Below are positions 1 through 8,241 of a stretch of 64,000 nt of DNA, one piece after another (within the stretch, counting starts at the first letter, position 1; every line of letters starts with the position of its first letter). This stretch comes from an uncultured Fibrobacter sp. (GTDB lineage Bacteria > Fibrobacterota > Fibrobacteria > Fibrobacterales > Fibrobacteraceae). The position numbers and the translations under genes are program-made. Under the pieces are notes generated by a model. It searched no databases. It was given only the letters and a program-made list of their open reading frames with translations, and was not told the origin of the DNA. The stretch spans positions 1 through 64,000 of the forward strand of contig CAMKNA010000004.1 of NCBI GenBank assembly GCA_946414075.1. The letters are read 5' to 3'.

Positions 1-71
1 ACTTTGATGCCGGCACCATCCTTTTCGCCGTGGGCTTCACGCTCATGATGGTGCTGGATTCGGTCCTGTAG
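1..71 (+). CDS. ZIP-family metal transporter, C-terminal fragment (cut by window start)
   Basis: The reading frame is open from the left edge to a TAG at 69-71 and encodes a hydrophobic tail ending in FTLMMVLDSVL. This resembles the last membrane helix of ZIP (ZupT-like) zinc importers, which end in a similar LGF-x-LMMVLD pattern. The call rests on about 22 residues plus context, because zinc-uptake genes follow directly. The rest of the gene is outside the window. Another integral membrane protein cannot be excluded. Confidence 0.5.
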   Translation, partial: FDAGTILFAVGFTLMMVLDSVL

Positions 72-94
72 GGTTAAAATCCCCAAAATATCAG

Positions 95-115
95 AATTGA
101 CAATCATTCGCAAAT
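95..115. promoter_or_regulatory. Probable Zur box 1 overlapping the -35 element
   Basis: An imperfect 21-bp palindrome (about 7 of 10 arm positions match) whose right half, ATTCGCAAAT, is identical to that of the better palindrome 34 bp downstream. It covers the TTGACA at 97-102, so a bound repressor would block RNA polymerase. Assignment to Zur is an inference from the adjacent zur and znu genes. Confidence 0.6.
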
Positions 116-127
116 TGACTATATTTG
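97..127 (+). promoter_or_regulatory. zur promoter (-35 TTGACA, -10 TATATT)
   Basis: A perfect TTGACA at 97-102 is followed after exactly 17 bases by TATATTTG at 120-127. This is a consensus housekeeping promoter whose -10 region also fits the Bacteroidota TAnnTTTG pattern. Transcription should start near 131-133, inside the second palindrome. Confidence 0.7.
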
Positions 128-128
128 A

Positions 129-149
129 ATTTGCAAATCATTCGCAAAT
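129..149. promoter_or_regulatory. Probable Zur box 2 over the transcription start
   Basis: A 21-bp palindrome with 10-bp arms (left ATTTGCAAAT, right ATTCGCAAAT) around a central C; 9 of 10 arm positions pair. It lies where transcription should begin. Fur-family repressors bind AT-rich palindromes of about this size. Two boxes flanking the core promoter fit tight zinc-dependent autoregulation of the zur-znu operon. Confidence 0.7.
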
Positions 150-167
150 CGTGCAAATAGAGGAAAA

Positions 168-581
168 ATGGAATACAAAACCCTGTCAAAACAGCAGATT
201 CTGGACTTTATGGTAGGCAATCCGGATCGGATTTTCAAGGCGTCGGAAATAGCCAAAAGCCTGCCAGAAATATCGCTGAGCACCGTTTACAGGAACCTTT
301 CCAGGCTCGAAAAAGCCGGACTGATCCAGATTGTGGGTGCTGCTGAGAATAACGAATTGCAATACCGCTATACAGGTCCTGGCCGTTGCGAAGCCAAGAT
401 GCACCTGGTCTGCAAGGATTGCGGCAAATTCTTTCACTTGGATGGTCCCGCTCTCAAGATGTTGCAGCTTTCCGTGCAGCGGGTAAGCGGCTTTGAACTG
501 GACCAGCAGCAGTCGGTGCTGCTTGGCCGTTGTGCCGGTTGCTCCGGAAAGCCTCGCCACTCAAGGAGGCGCCATGTTTAA
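168..581 (+). CDS. zur: Fur-family zinc uptake regulator (Zur)
   Basis: This 137-residue protein has the Fur-family layout: an N-terminal winged helix with the recognition stretch STVYRNLSRLEKAGLI, then a metal-binding dimerisation domain with two CxxC pairs (CKDC and CAGC) that hold the structural zinc. Fur, Zur and PerR share this fold. Zur is preferred because the gene heads the znuA-znuC-znuB operon and two palindromes sit in its own promoter. In the zinc-bound state it should repress transcription. An AGAGG ribosome site lies 5 bases before the ATG. The 3' end overlaps the znuA start by 8 bases, indicating translational coupling. Confidence 0.88.
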   Translation: MEYKTLSKQQILDFMVGNPDRIFKASEIAKSLPEISLSTVYRNLSRLEKAGLIQIVGAAENNELQYRYTGPGRCEAKMHLVCKDCGKFFHLDGPALKMLQLSVQRVSGFELDQQQSVLLGRCAGCSGKPRHSRRRHV

Positions 582-1611
582 GGGATTTGTAGTCAAGGCG
601 TTCCTCGCCGTGACTTTGTTGCTGGCCGCTTGCGGAACAAAATCCGAGACCGAGGGTGCAGCGAAGAAAATTTCTGTTATTGCCGTGACATACCCGCAGT
701 ACGACTGGCTCAAGAACGTTCTTGGCGGGCGTGCCGATGCGGTTGACCTGAAATTGCTTGTCAAGAACGGCGCGGACCTGCACAGTTACCAGCCTTCGGC
801 TCAGGATATTGCGGCCATTGCAGGTGCTGACATGGTGGTGTATGTAGGCGGCGATTCCGACGAATGGACTGAGAAGGCTCTTGCGGCGACCCCGAAAGAA
901 GGGCGCATAGAAGTAAACATGATGAAGGTCTTGGGAGACCGGGTGAAGGAAGAGGAAGTCGTAGAGGGCATGGAGCACCATCATGAACATGGTGAAGAAG
1001 CCGAAGGACATGACCACGAACATCATGAGCATGCCGAAGGACACCACCATCACGACGAAGAGGAAGAAGTCGAGAACGACGAACACATTTGGCTATCGCT
1101 GAAAAACGCCGAAATACTGGTAAAGGCTCTTGCAGAGTCCATCGCAAAACTGGATACGGCCCATGCCACGGAATACCACATGAATGCGGCACTCTACATT
1201 GCAAAAATCAGTGCGCTGGATGCCCAGTATCGTGCCACAATGGAAAATGCAACGCTCAAGACAATCCTGTTCGGTGACCGTTTCCCCTTCCGTTATCTGG
1301 TGGACGATTACGGCATCAAGTATTATGCCGCTTTTGTGGGTTGTTCTGCCGAAAGTGAGGCCAGTTTCGAGACGATAACCTTCCTTGCGGGTAAAATAGA
1401 TTCCCTTGCCCTACCTGCCATTTTCACCATTGACGGCAGCGACGGGAAAATCGCCCGTGCCATTCTTGATGCGAGCAAGAAATCGAAAAACGCCGAAGTG
1501 TTGATGCTGAATTCCATGCAGTCGGTGAAAGACGAACAGATAAAGGCTGGGGATGATTACCTGAGCATCATGACCCAAAACCTGGAAGTGTTGAAGAAGG
1601 CGATTAAGTAG
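574..1611 (+). CDS. znuA: Zinc ABC transporter substrate-binding lipoprotein ZnuA
   Basis: A periplasmic metal-binding protein of the cluster A-I (ZnuA/TroA) family that captures zinc and hands it to ZnuB. The ATG at 574 is preferred over earlier in-frame starts because AAGGAGG lies just upstream and translation then begins with a lipoprotein signal peptide whose lipobox is LLAAC. The mature protein contains a long His/Asp/Glu-rich loop (about 1000-1080, with HHHEH and HHHH runs), typical of zinc-specific members and absent from manganese-specific ones. The family start motif VTYPQYDWLKNVLGG is present. The lipobox suggests membrane anchoring rather than a free periplasmic protein. Confidence 0.9.
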   Translation: MFKGFVVKAFLAVTLLLAACGTKSETEGAAKKISVIAVTYPQYDWLKNVLGGRADAVDLKLLVKNGADLHSYQPSAQDIAAIAGADMVVYVGGDSDEWTEKALAATPKEGRIEVNMMKVLGDRVKEEEVVEGMEHHHEHGEEAEGHDHEHHEHAEGHHHHDEEEEVENDEHIWLSLKNAEILVKALAESIAKLDTAHATEYHMNAALYIAKISALDAQYRATMENATLKTILFGDRFPFRYLVDDYGIKYYAAFVGCSAESEASFETITFLAGKIDSLALPAIFTIDGSDGKIARAILDASKKSKNAEVLMLNSMQSVKDEQIKAGDDYLSIMTQNLEVLKKAIK

Positions 1612-1619
1612 CATTTATA

Positions 1620-1646
1620 GGAGATGCCCGCCTTCGCGGGCATGAC
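1620..1646. repeat. Short palindromic repeat, copy 1 (znuA-znuC gap)
   Basis: The 27-bp unit GGAGATgCCCGCC-TTC-GCGGGcATGAC forms a GC-rich hairpin. It occupies most of the gap between znuA and znuC and ends 6 bases before the znuC ATG. Near-identical copies are at 2324-2350 and, inverted, at 32111-32137. A shortened copy is at 60131-60150. The family resembles dispersed REP-type elements. Confidence 0.8.
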
Positions 1647-1652
1647 AAACGG

Positions 1653-2309
1653 ATGGTAAACGCACAGACACTTATCAAATGCAGGCAGCTGACGCTAGGT
1701 TATGGTAGCAAGGATCTGGTCCGGGATTTGGATTATGATATAAACGAAGGCGATTACCTTTGTATTGTAGGCCATAACGGTTCCGGCAAGACAACATTTC
1801 TGAAAGGAATCGCGGGACTTCTTTCGCCCAAGTCGGGAAGCATTGAGCTTTGTGGCGGTCTTACTCGCAATCAAATCGGGTATTTGCCGCAGATGACGGT
1901 GGTACAGAAGGACTTTCCCGCTTCTGTCGAAGAGATTGTTCTGTCGGCGTTTCAGGGGAAACACCGGCTGTTGCCTTTTTACAAGTCGGCGCACCGGGAG
2001 CGCGCCATGGAATGCATGGCGCTCACCCGAACCGAAAGTTTGCGTAAGTCCTGCTTCCGCGAACTTTCGGGGGGCCAGAAGCAGCGGGTACTGCTGGCGA
2101 GGGCCCTGTGCGCCGCCGAACGCCTGCTCTTGCTGGATGAGCCCGTTACCGGTCTAGACCCTGAATCTACCGGAACCATGTACCGTGTTATCGAAGACCT
2201 GCACCAAAAGGGAATGACGGTCGTCATGGTGACCCACGATGTGGATACCGCCCTGGACGACGCCACCCGCGTCATGGATTTCAATAAGATATCAACTAAA
2301 GAAAGATAA
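1653..2309 (+). CDS. znuC: Zinc ABC transporter ATP-binding protein ZnuC
   Basis: The ATPase subunit powering zinc import. Visible motifs are Walker A (GHNGSGKTT), the ABC signature (LSGGQKQRVLLARAL) and Walker B (LLLLDEP) followed by the H-loop (THD). At 218 residues it is slightly short for ZnuC (often 230-250) but no core motif is missing. It lies between the binding protein and the permease, as usual. No clear Shine-Dalgarno precedes the ATG; the only purine-rich stretch belongs to the palindromic repeat upstream, so the hairpin may influence translation. Confidence 0.9.
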   Translation: MVNAQTLIKCRQLTLGYGSKDLVRDLDYDINEGDYLCIVGHNGSGKTTFLKGIAGLLSPKSGSIELCGGLTRNQIGYLPQMTVVQKDFPASVEEIVLSAFQGKHRLLPFYKSAHRERAMECMALTRTESLRKSCFRELSGGQKQRVLLARALCAAERLLLLDEPVTGLDPESTGTMYRVIEDLHQKGMTVVMVTHDVDTALDDATRVMDFNKISTKER

Positions 2310-2323
2310 AACCATTAAGCCAA

Positions 2324-2350
2324 GGAGATCCCCGCCTTCGCGGGGATGAC
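2324..2350. repeat. Short palindromic repeat, copy 2 (znuC-znuB gap)
   Basis: A second copy of the 27-bp unit, with arms ATCCCCGC and GCGGGGAT around CTTC. It ends 8 bases before the znuB ATG, the same placement as copy 1 before znuC. The paired base changes relative to copy 1 (GCCC/GGGC against CCCC/GGGG) keep the stem intact. Confidence 0.85.
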
Positions 2351-2358
2351 AGTGTGGT

Positions 2359-3204
2359 ATGCCAATTGACAAGCTTCTTTTCTACCTAGATTTTCCATTT
2401 GTGCGCTATGCTATTATAGTAGGCGTCTTGGTTTCGCTCTGCTCGTCGCTCTTGGGCGTGACCCTGGTACTCAAGCGTTACTCCTATATCGGTGACGGCC
2501 TTTCCCATGTGGCTTTCGGGGCCCTTGCCATTGCCGCCGTGCTCAAGGTGACCAACAACATGTTCGTCATTTTGCCTGTTACCATTGCCGTTGCCATACT
2601 GTTGCTTTGTACCGGCAAGAACGCTCGGGTCAAGGGGGACGCTGCCATCGCCATGGTCTCGGTTGGGGCACTTGCTCTCGGTTATCTTTTGATGAACCTG
2701 TTCTCCACATCGGCGAATATTTCTGGTGATGTGTGCACCACCTTGTTTGGTTCTACATCCATTCTTACATTGAAAGCAGGGGAAGTGTATCTCTGTGTAG
2801 TCCTTTCCGTTGTCGTGCTGGCCATTTTTGTGTTGTTTTACCACAAGATCTTTGCCATCACCTTCGACGAAAATTTTGCCCAGGCGACCGGCGTGAATAC
2901 CGCTTTTTTCAACCTGCTGATTGCCGTTGTCGTTGCGGTCATTATCGTGCTTGCTATGAACCTGGTGGGGGCGCTACTGGTATCGGCCTTGGTGGTGTTT
3001 CCGGCCCTTTCGGCCATGCGGGTATTCAAGAGCTTTTTTGCCGTAACCGTTGCCGCAGCCATTATCTCAGTAGTCTGTTCGTTAGTCGGAATCCTTGTGG
3101 CCATTCTTGCAGGCACACCCGTAGGCTCCACCATTGTGGCCGCCGACATTGTCGCCTTCGGCAGTTTCTATCTGATGAGCCTGATTCAAAGCAAAGAAGC
3201 TTAG
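2359..3204 (+). CDS. znuB: Zinc ABC transporter permease ZnuB
   Basis: A 281-residue ABC-3 family permease, strongly hydrophobic throughout with about eight predicted membrane helices. The early stretch SLLGVTLVLKRYSYIGDGLSHVAFGALA matches the family signature (VLRRMSLIGDALSHA in other members). It forms the membrane channel for zinc taken up by ZnuA and driven by ZnuC. It is the third gene of the zinc operon. The next gene, bioF, starts only 5 bases after its stop, so read-through into the biotin genes is likely. Confidence 0.9.
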   Translation: MPIDKLLFYLDFPFVRYAIIVGVLVSLCSSLLGVTLVLKRYSYIGDGLSHVAFGALAIAAVLKVTNNMFVILPVTIAVAILLLCTGKNARVKGDAAIAMVSVGALALGYLLMNLFSTSANISGDVCTTLFGSTSILTLKAGEVYLCVVLSVVVLAIFVLFYHKIFAITFDENFAQATGVNTAFFNLLIAVVVAVIIVLAMNLVGALLVSALVVFPALSAMRVFKSFFAVTVAAAIISVVCSLVGILVAILAGTPVGSTIVAADIVAFGSFYLMSLIQSKEA

Positions 3205-3209
3205 CGTAA

Positions 3210-4424
3210 GTGATGAAAATGAATCCTGTTATTGATAAGTTTACAGACGCGGTTCTTTCGGAGATGCGCCAAAACCACACGTACCGTACCATGCGTCTGA
3301 TGGAATCTCCCGAAGCCTCCCGCGTGTTGCTTCGCGATGCAAAAGACGGAACTTCTCGCGAGCAAGTTCTGCTGGCGTCTAATTCTTACCTGGATTTGGC
3401 GAATGTCCCGGAACTGAAGCAGGCCATGGCCAATGCCGTGCTGGAATGGGGCACAGGGAGTGGCGGTGCTCGACTCACCACGGGCAACAAGACTCCCCAT
3501 GTGGAGCTGGAATCCGAAATTGCCCGTTTCAAGGGCGAAGAAGCCGCCATTACATTCAACACGGGCTACATGGCGAACCTGGGAACGATATCGGCTCTTT
3601 GCGGAAAGGGCGACTACGTTTTTAGCGATGAGCTGAACCACGCAAGCATTATAGACGGAATTCGTTTGTCGCGTTCCAAGTGCCTTGTTTACAAGCATAA
3701 CGACATGGCCGATTTGGAACGTGCCATTTCGGAAGCGAAAGATGCCGCCGCAAAATCCGGTGCGGAATTTCGTGGAATGGTCGTAACCGATGCTGTGTTC
3801 AGCATGGACGGCGACCTGGCGAACTTGCCGGAACTTTTACGCATTGCCCATGGGCACGATTGCCTTTTGATGATTGACGAGGCCCATGCTACAGGCGTAA
3901 TTGGCAAAACAGGGCGCGGTTTGGCGGAGCACTACGGTTGCGAACATGCTGACGTGACCGTTGGCACGCTCAGCAAGGCCGTTGCCGCCGAGGGAGGCTT
4001 CGTGGTGGGTTCAACGAAGTTGACAGACTTTTTGAGAAACAAGGCCCGGAGTTTCATTTTTACGACAGCAATGGCCCCTGCCGTTGCCGCTGCCGCCTTG
4101 AACAACTTGAAATTTATTGACGCCCATCCGGAAAGGGTTCGACAGCTTCGCGGCAATGTGGATTTTTTCTGCGAAAGCCTCCGCTGCGAAGGTTTAGATG
4201 TTGCTACGTCGCCATCGGCTATCGTTCCCATTGTTATCGGTGACGAGGCCAAGGCGATGCAGGTCTCGGAGGCTTTGCAAGAACGCGGAATTTTGATTCC
4301 CGCCATCCGCTATCCGACGGTTGCCAAGGGGCAAGCCCGCCTGCGCGCAAGCCTTATGGCGACCCATACCAAAGAGGACCTTGAACTTGCCGCGAAAAGC
4401 ATCGCCGAAACAATAAAAATTTAG
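3210..4424 (+). CDS. bioF: 8-amino-7-oxononanoate synthase (BioF)
   Basis: A PLP-dependent alpha-oxoamine synthase that condenses pimeloyl-CoA (or -ACP) with L-alanine, the first ring-forming step of biotin synthesis. The protein (404 residues) shows the family hallmarks DEAHATGVIG and TLSKAVAAEGGFVVG, where the lysine should carry PLP, and the glycine-rich GSGGARLTTG segment. The related enzyme Kbl (2-amino-3-ketobutyrate CoA ligase) is the main alternative, but the following bioD, bioA and bioW settle the assignment. The start could be ATG 3210 or ATG 3216. Confidence 0.9.
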   Translation: MMKMNPVIDKFTDAVLSEMRQNHTYRTMRLMESPEASRVLLRDAKDGTSREQVLLASNSYLDLANVPELKQAMANAVLEWGTGSGGARLTTGNKTPHVELESEIARFKGEEAAITFNTGYMANLGTISALCGKGDYVFSDELNHASIIDGIRLSRSKCLVYKHNDMADLERAISEAKDAAAKSGAEFRGMVVTDAVFSMDGDLANLPELLRIAHGHDCLLMIDEAHATGVIGKTGRGLAEHYGCEHADVTVGTLSKAVAAEGGFVVGSTKLTDFLRNKARSFIFTTAMAPAVAAAALNNLKFIDAHPERVRQLRGNVDFFCESLRCEGLDVATSPSAIVPIVIGDEAKAMQVSEALQERGILIPAIRYPTVAKGQARLRASLMATHTKEDLELAAKSIAETIKI

Positions 4425-4436
4425 TAGATACTAATC

Positions 4437-5147
4437 ATGTTCAAAGGCTATTTCATTACAGCAACCGGAACCGATGTCGGAAAAACCTATGTTACGGCCC
4501 TTCTCGTGAAAAAATGGCGGGACCTGGGAATTGACGCGGGCTACTACAAGGCTGCTCTCAGCGGGGCAGAACTCAGGGATGGCAAGTGGGTTGCGGGCGA
4601 CGCCGATTATGTCAAGCGCTTTGCAAATATCGACGATTCTCAAGAGCAACTAGTCAGTTACGTGTATAAAGAGGCCGTTTCGCCCCACCTTGCTGCCCGT
4701 AAAGAAGGAAATCCTGTAGAACTTTTGAAAGTCCGCGAGGATTTTGAAGCGGCTTGCAACCGTCACGAATTTATTTTCGCAGAAGGTTCCGGCGGAATCA
4801 TTTGCCCCATTCGCTACGACGGTGGTGCTGCATCAGGTATTGACGAAGTCGCAAAAGCCGTGCCGCAAAAAATTTTTCTTGTAGATATTATCAAGGCGTT
4901 AAATTTGCCAATCCTTGTGGTGACCACGGCGGCGCTGGGTTCCATCAATGCCTGCGTTCTTACCGTAGAATACGCAAGGTCTCGAGGAATCAACGTTCAC
5001 GGCTTGATCGTGAACCGCTACGGCATGAGCAAAAATTTCGAGATGGAAGATGACAACATCAAGATGATGCAGGACTTGACCGGGTTACCTGTTTTCGCTA
5101 AAATTTTTGAAGGGGACAATGATTTAGGAGTCGATAAAACTTTCTAG
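4437..5147 (+). CDS. bioD: Dethiobiotin synthetase (BioD)
   Basis: An ATP-dependent carboxylase that closes the ureido ring of dethiobiotin from 7,8-diaminononanoate and CO2. The N-terminus carries the family's variant P-loop in FITATGTDVGKTYVTALL, and the later EGSGGIICP stretch matches the conserved EGAGG region. At 236 residues it has the normal length. It starts 12 bases after bioF and is followed by bioA, so it is inside the biotin operon. Confidence 0.92.
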   Translation: MFKGYFITATGTDVGKTYVTALLVKKWRDLGIDAGYYKAALSGAELRDGKWVAGDADYVKRFANIDDSQEQLVSYVYKEAVSPHLAARKEGNPVELLKVREDFEAACNRHEFIFAEGSGGIICPIRYDGGAASGIDEVAKAVPQKIFLVDIIKALNLPILVVTTAALGSINACVLTVEYARSRGINVHGLIVNRYGMSKNFEMEDDNIKMMQDLTGLPVFAKIFEGDNDLGVDKTF

Positions 5148-5158
5148 ATTTGGCCCGT

Positions 5159-6457
5159 ATGAATTTTGATAGCGAACACCTGTGGCACCCTTACGCGGCG
5201 CTCAGGAATACACCTGCACGTTTTTTAGCAAAAAAAGCTCACGGCACGACCATTGAAACAGCCGATGGGCTGAAACTTATAGACGCCGTGTCTAGCTGGT
5301 GGTGCATGGCGCACGGACACAATGCTCCCGAAATCGTAGAAGCGATCCAGAAGCAGAGCGAAAAGATGTGTCACGTGATGTTCGGTGGGTTCACCCACGA
5401 ACCTGCTATTGAACTTGGCAAGCACCTTGTAAAATTCTTGCCCGAAGGCCTGAACAGGATTTTCTATGCGGATTCTGGTAGCATTGCCGTAGAATGTGCC
5501 GCCAAGATGGCGGTGCAATACCAGCATTCCCTTGGTCATGCCGAACGTTGCAAGCTGGTGGCTTTGAAAGGCGGGTATCATGGGGATACGGCCGGAGCCA
5601 TGGCGCTCAGCGACCCCGACGGAATGCATGTGCTTTTCCGTGGAATTATGCCGCAACATTATTTTGCCGAGCGTCCGAACTGCCGCTTTGATGCCCCTTG
5701 GGACGATAACGACTTTGCCTCGATGGAGCGTGTTGTGGAAGAGCACGAGAACGAAATAGCCGCCGTCATTTGCGAGCCTGTTTTTCAGGGTGGAAACGGC
5801 ATGTGGCTCTACAATGCGGGCTACCTAAAACGCCTCCGCAAGCTTTGCGACGAAAAAGGCATCCTATTGATTCTGGATGAAATCGCTTCTGGTTTTTACC
5901 GCACGGGTCCGCGATTCGCGATGATGCATGCGGGGATAAAGCCCGACATTTTGTGTATCGGCAAGGCCCTTACCGGCGGAAGCATTACCATGGCCGCTTG
6001 TGTCGCTTCGGAGAATGTGGCCGAAACCATTACGAACAGCAAGATTCCCGCGTTTATGCACGGGCCCACTTACATGGCGAACCCTCTTGCCTGTGCGGCG
6101 GGTATTGCCTCCCTTACGCTTTTTGAAAACCGGAACTATGCAGGCGAAGTCGCCCGAATCGAAAAGCGGCTCCGTGCAAATCTGGAACCACTCCGCAATC
6201 TCGAAAACGCCGCAGACGTGCGGGTTCTTGGCGCCATCGGTGTCCTGGAGCTGAAGGCGAAACCATCCGCAGACGATATTCTGCACATGATTCGCGAAAC
6301 GGGCGTATGGCTCAGACCTTTCTGCAACTATGTCTATACGATGCCGCCGTTTATTACAACCGATGCCGAAATTGACCGCATTTGCGAAGCGATCAAGATG
6401 ATTGGGGAATGTGAGCCTGCTCCAATTGTGGATGGCGAAGACGAATTTCACGAGTAA
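5159..6457 (+). CDS. bioA: Adenosylmethionine-8-amino-7-oxononanoate aminotransferase (BioA)
   Basis: A class III PLP aminotransferase that makes 7,8-diaminononanoate using S-adenosylmethionine as amino donor. It begins HLWHPYAAL, the typical BioA opening, and contains the motif VSSWWCMAHGHN, a LILDEIASGFYRTG stretch with the PLP-contacting Asp, and the PLP lysine in CIGKALTGG. The ATG at 5159 is chosen because it gives the usual N-terminus; a TTG at 5150 would add three residues. The best ribosome site (AGGAG at 5126-5130) is rather far, so coupling to bioD is likely. Confidence 0.92.
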   Translation: MNFDSEHLWHPYAALRNTPARFLAKKAHGTTIETADGLKLIDAVSSWWCMAHGHNAPEIVEAIQKQSEKMCHVMFGGFTHEPAIELGKHLVKFLPEGLNRIFYADSGSIAVECAAKMAVQYQHSLGHAERCKLVALKGGYHGDTAGAMALSDPDGMHVLFRGIMPQHYFAERPNCRFDAPWDDNDFASMERVVEEHENEIAAVICEPVFQGGNGMWLYNAGYLKRLRKLCDEKGILLILDEIASGFYRTGPRFAMMHAGIKPDILCIGKALTGGSITMAACVASENVAETITNSKIPAFMHGPTYMANPLACAAGIASLTLFENRNYAGEVARIEKRLRANLEPLRNLENAADVRVLGAIGVLELKAKPSADDILHMIRETGVWLRPFCNYVYTMPPFITTDAEIDRICEAIKMIGECEPAPIVDGEDEFHE

Positions 6458-6460
6458 AAA

Positions 6461-7207
6461 ATGGACTATTACAGTTTGAAAATGCGGGCTTCGCAGCAGA
6501 TTGGCGAAGGTGACCAGAAACGCGAACAGCATATTTCCGGAGCGGAACGCATTGTGAGTCGTGAAGCCGTCGAGGCAGTTTGTTCGGCAATGGCCAGCCG
6601 GGCCCTTACTCATTCCAAGGGCGACCCGGACTTTATCAACATCAAAATCGAGAAGGTCTGCGAAAAGGATATCCAGATTTTAAAGGCACTGCCGGTCACA
6701 CGGGTGGATGTGGACTCTTGGCAACAAGGACTGGACGAGGCCTTTGAACTCATCGATAAAGCTGCAGAATTAAAGGATTTTAGAAAAAAGCTTCCTGAAC
6801 TTTTGCGCGAAACCTTCCCCATGCGCGGCGCCATGCTTTACGACATTGCTACCGGAGAGCGGCTTGAACCCGATCATGAGCGGGGTGTGCGGGCCACCTA
6901 CATGGATGCACTCCGTTCCAGCGATGTCGATAGCCAAAAGAACCATTTCAACGAAGCTATTGTGCTTGCGACCAAGGTGGCCAATGCCCCCGGCATGGTG
7001 GCGGAGCTCTGCATTTCTGACGACCCTGAATATGTAACGGGCTACGTGGCAAGCAAGGAACTGGGTTACGTGCGCATCATGAAAATGAAGGAAGTGGGCG
7101 ACGAAAATGGCGGCCGTATATTCCTGTTTGATTCCCGCAAGGCTAAAGCCGAAGAATGCATAGAGTACCTACAAAAAAAGAAGGTTCTTGTAGATACGCA
7201 GCTATAG
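6461..7207 (+). CDS. bioW: 6-carboxyhexanoate-CoA ligase (pimeloyl-CoA synthetase, BioW)
   Basis: BioW activates free pimelate with ATP and CoA to pimeloyl-CoA, the substrate of BioF. The start YYSLKMRASQQ and HISGAERIV are characteristic of the BioW family, as is the length of 248 residues. It begins 3 bases after bioA and ends the operon. The presence of BioW suggests the organism uses free pimelate rather than the BioC-BioH route. No bioB is present in the window. Confidence 0.88.
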   Translation: MDYYSLKMRASQQIGEGDQKREQHISGAERIVSREAVEAVCSAMASRALTHSKGDPDFINIKIEKVCEKDIQILKALPVTRVDVDSWQQGLDEAFELIDKAAELKDFRKKLPELLRETFPMRGAMLYDIATGERLEPDHERGVRATYMDALRSSDVDSQKNHFNEAIVLATKVANAPGMVAELCISDDPEYVTGYVASKELGYVRIMKMKEVGDENGGRIFLFDSRKAKAEECIEYLQKKKVLVDTQL

Positions 7208-7225
7208 CTTGACTGTTGAGTGTTT

Positions 7226-8227
7226 TTACACCCGGCCGGCGAACATGTTGCTGAACAGCATCAGTCCCGAAACAAAGATGATGATACCGCCAGCAAGTGT
7301 AGCGACGGTGTAGATTTTCGTGGCGATTTTAGTATGGGCACTTCCCTTGTCGATTCCCTTGCGGAACGCGACGGCGGCAATGCCGAAGGCCACGTTGGTA
7401 ATGGTCATGCCGATGCAAATGACGAGCGCTCCCAAGAGGGAAAGTGCCACCATGGAGTTCAGCAGGCAGAAAAGCACAATCAGTGCGACGGCAGGGCAGG
7501 GAACAATTCCCGTGACGGCGGCCACCCCGATGATTTCGCGCCAGCGGGCAATGGGCGGGAGAGGCGTTTCCGAACTATGTTCTGCGTTTTCTCCACCCAG
7601 TGCAACCATTTTGGCCTGCTTTCGTTGCGTGAGAAAATCCTTGATGCCAAGCACCACAAGCAGCACGCCTGTAAGCATCACCAACGCATAGCTTGCTTTT
7701 TCGATGCCTATACGGCCGGTTTCAAAGGCGTTGAATACGGTGGCCTTGAAAATGGCATACAAAATAAGCAAAAGCAAGACGGCGCTCATGGTGTGGGTCA
7801 CGGTGATGCCCGCTCCAAGGGCCACACCTTGCCGCCAACGACCTCGACGGGCGATAAAATACCCGACCACAATCGATTTCCCGTGTCCGGGGCCAAGTGC
7901 ATGCATCATGCCGTACACGAGGCAAATGGCGAGGAATTTCCAGATGACGCCCCAGTCGCCGCCTTTCATGGCCGAAATGACGGCGGTGAGTTTTTCACGG
8001 AGAATTTTTTGTTCCTGGGCGATGATGGCGTAAAACGAGGTTTGCTTTTTAGGTGAGACAGTGGGTGCTGCAGGTTCACTTGTGGTGTTGCCCTTATCGG
8101 GTGCAGCGACTTGTTCTGTGGGAGTCGCTTTTTTAACATCGCCCATGTCAAAGCGTTTCTTTTTTACATCGGAAAACGCCAGGGAGGCTAGAATTAAGAT
8201 TAGCAGTAGAACGATAGTCTTTTTCAT
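7226..8227 (-). CDS. NicO/RcnA-family nickel-cobalt transporter
   Basis: A 333-residue membrane protein with a signal-like N-terminus, a hydrophilic stretch, then about six membrane segments. It carries the NicO-type metal motif HALGPGHGKS, a second THTMSA histidine motif and GIVPCPA in the C-terminal half, all typical of the NicO/RcnA branch. Members move Ni2+ or Co2+ across the inner membrane; direction cannot be read from sequence. The ATG at 8227 gives the signal-like start MKKTIVLLLILILASLAFSD. It follows an RND exporter with a 14-base gap, so the two are probably co-transcribed, and it ends tail to tail with bioW. Confidence 0.8.
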   Translation of the reverse strand: MKKTIVLLLILILASLAFSDVKKKRFDMGDVKKATPTEQVAAPDKGNTTSEPAAPTVSPKKQTSFYAIIAQEQKILREKLTAVISAMKGGDWGVIWKFLAICLVYGMMHALGPGHGKSIVVGYFIARRGRWRQGVALGAGITVTHTMSAVLLLLILYAIFKATVFNAFETGRIGIEKASYALVMLTGVLLVVLGIKDFLTQRKQAKMVALGGENAEHSSETPLPPIARWREIIGVAAVTGIVPCPAVALIVLFCLLNSMVALSLLGALVICIGMTITNVAFGIAAVAFRKGIDKGSAHTKIATKIYTVATLAGGIIIFVSGLMLFSNMFAGRV

Positions 8228-8241
8228 AGCGGTGCGCCAAC

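Noticed and set aside
7200-7230. A short GTGT/ACAC hairpin between the converging bioW and NicO genes as a bidirectional terminator
   Set aside because: The stem is only about four pairs and lacks GC content. It is too weak to support a terminator call.
7220-8056. A 278-codon plus-strand frame opposite the NicO gene
   Set aside because: The product is rich in Asn, His, Gly and Asp without structure, while the minus strand encodes clear membrane helices and metal motifs.
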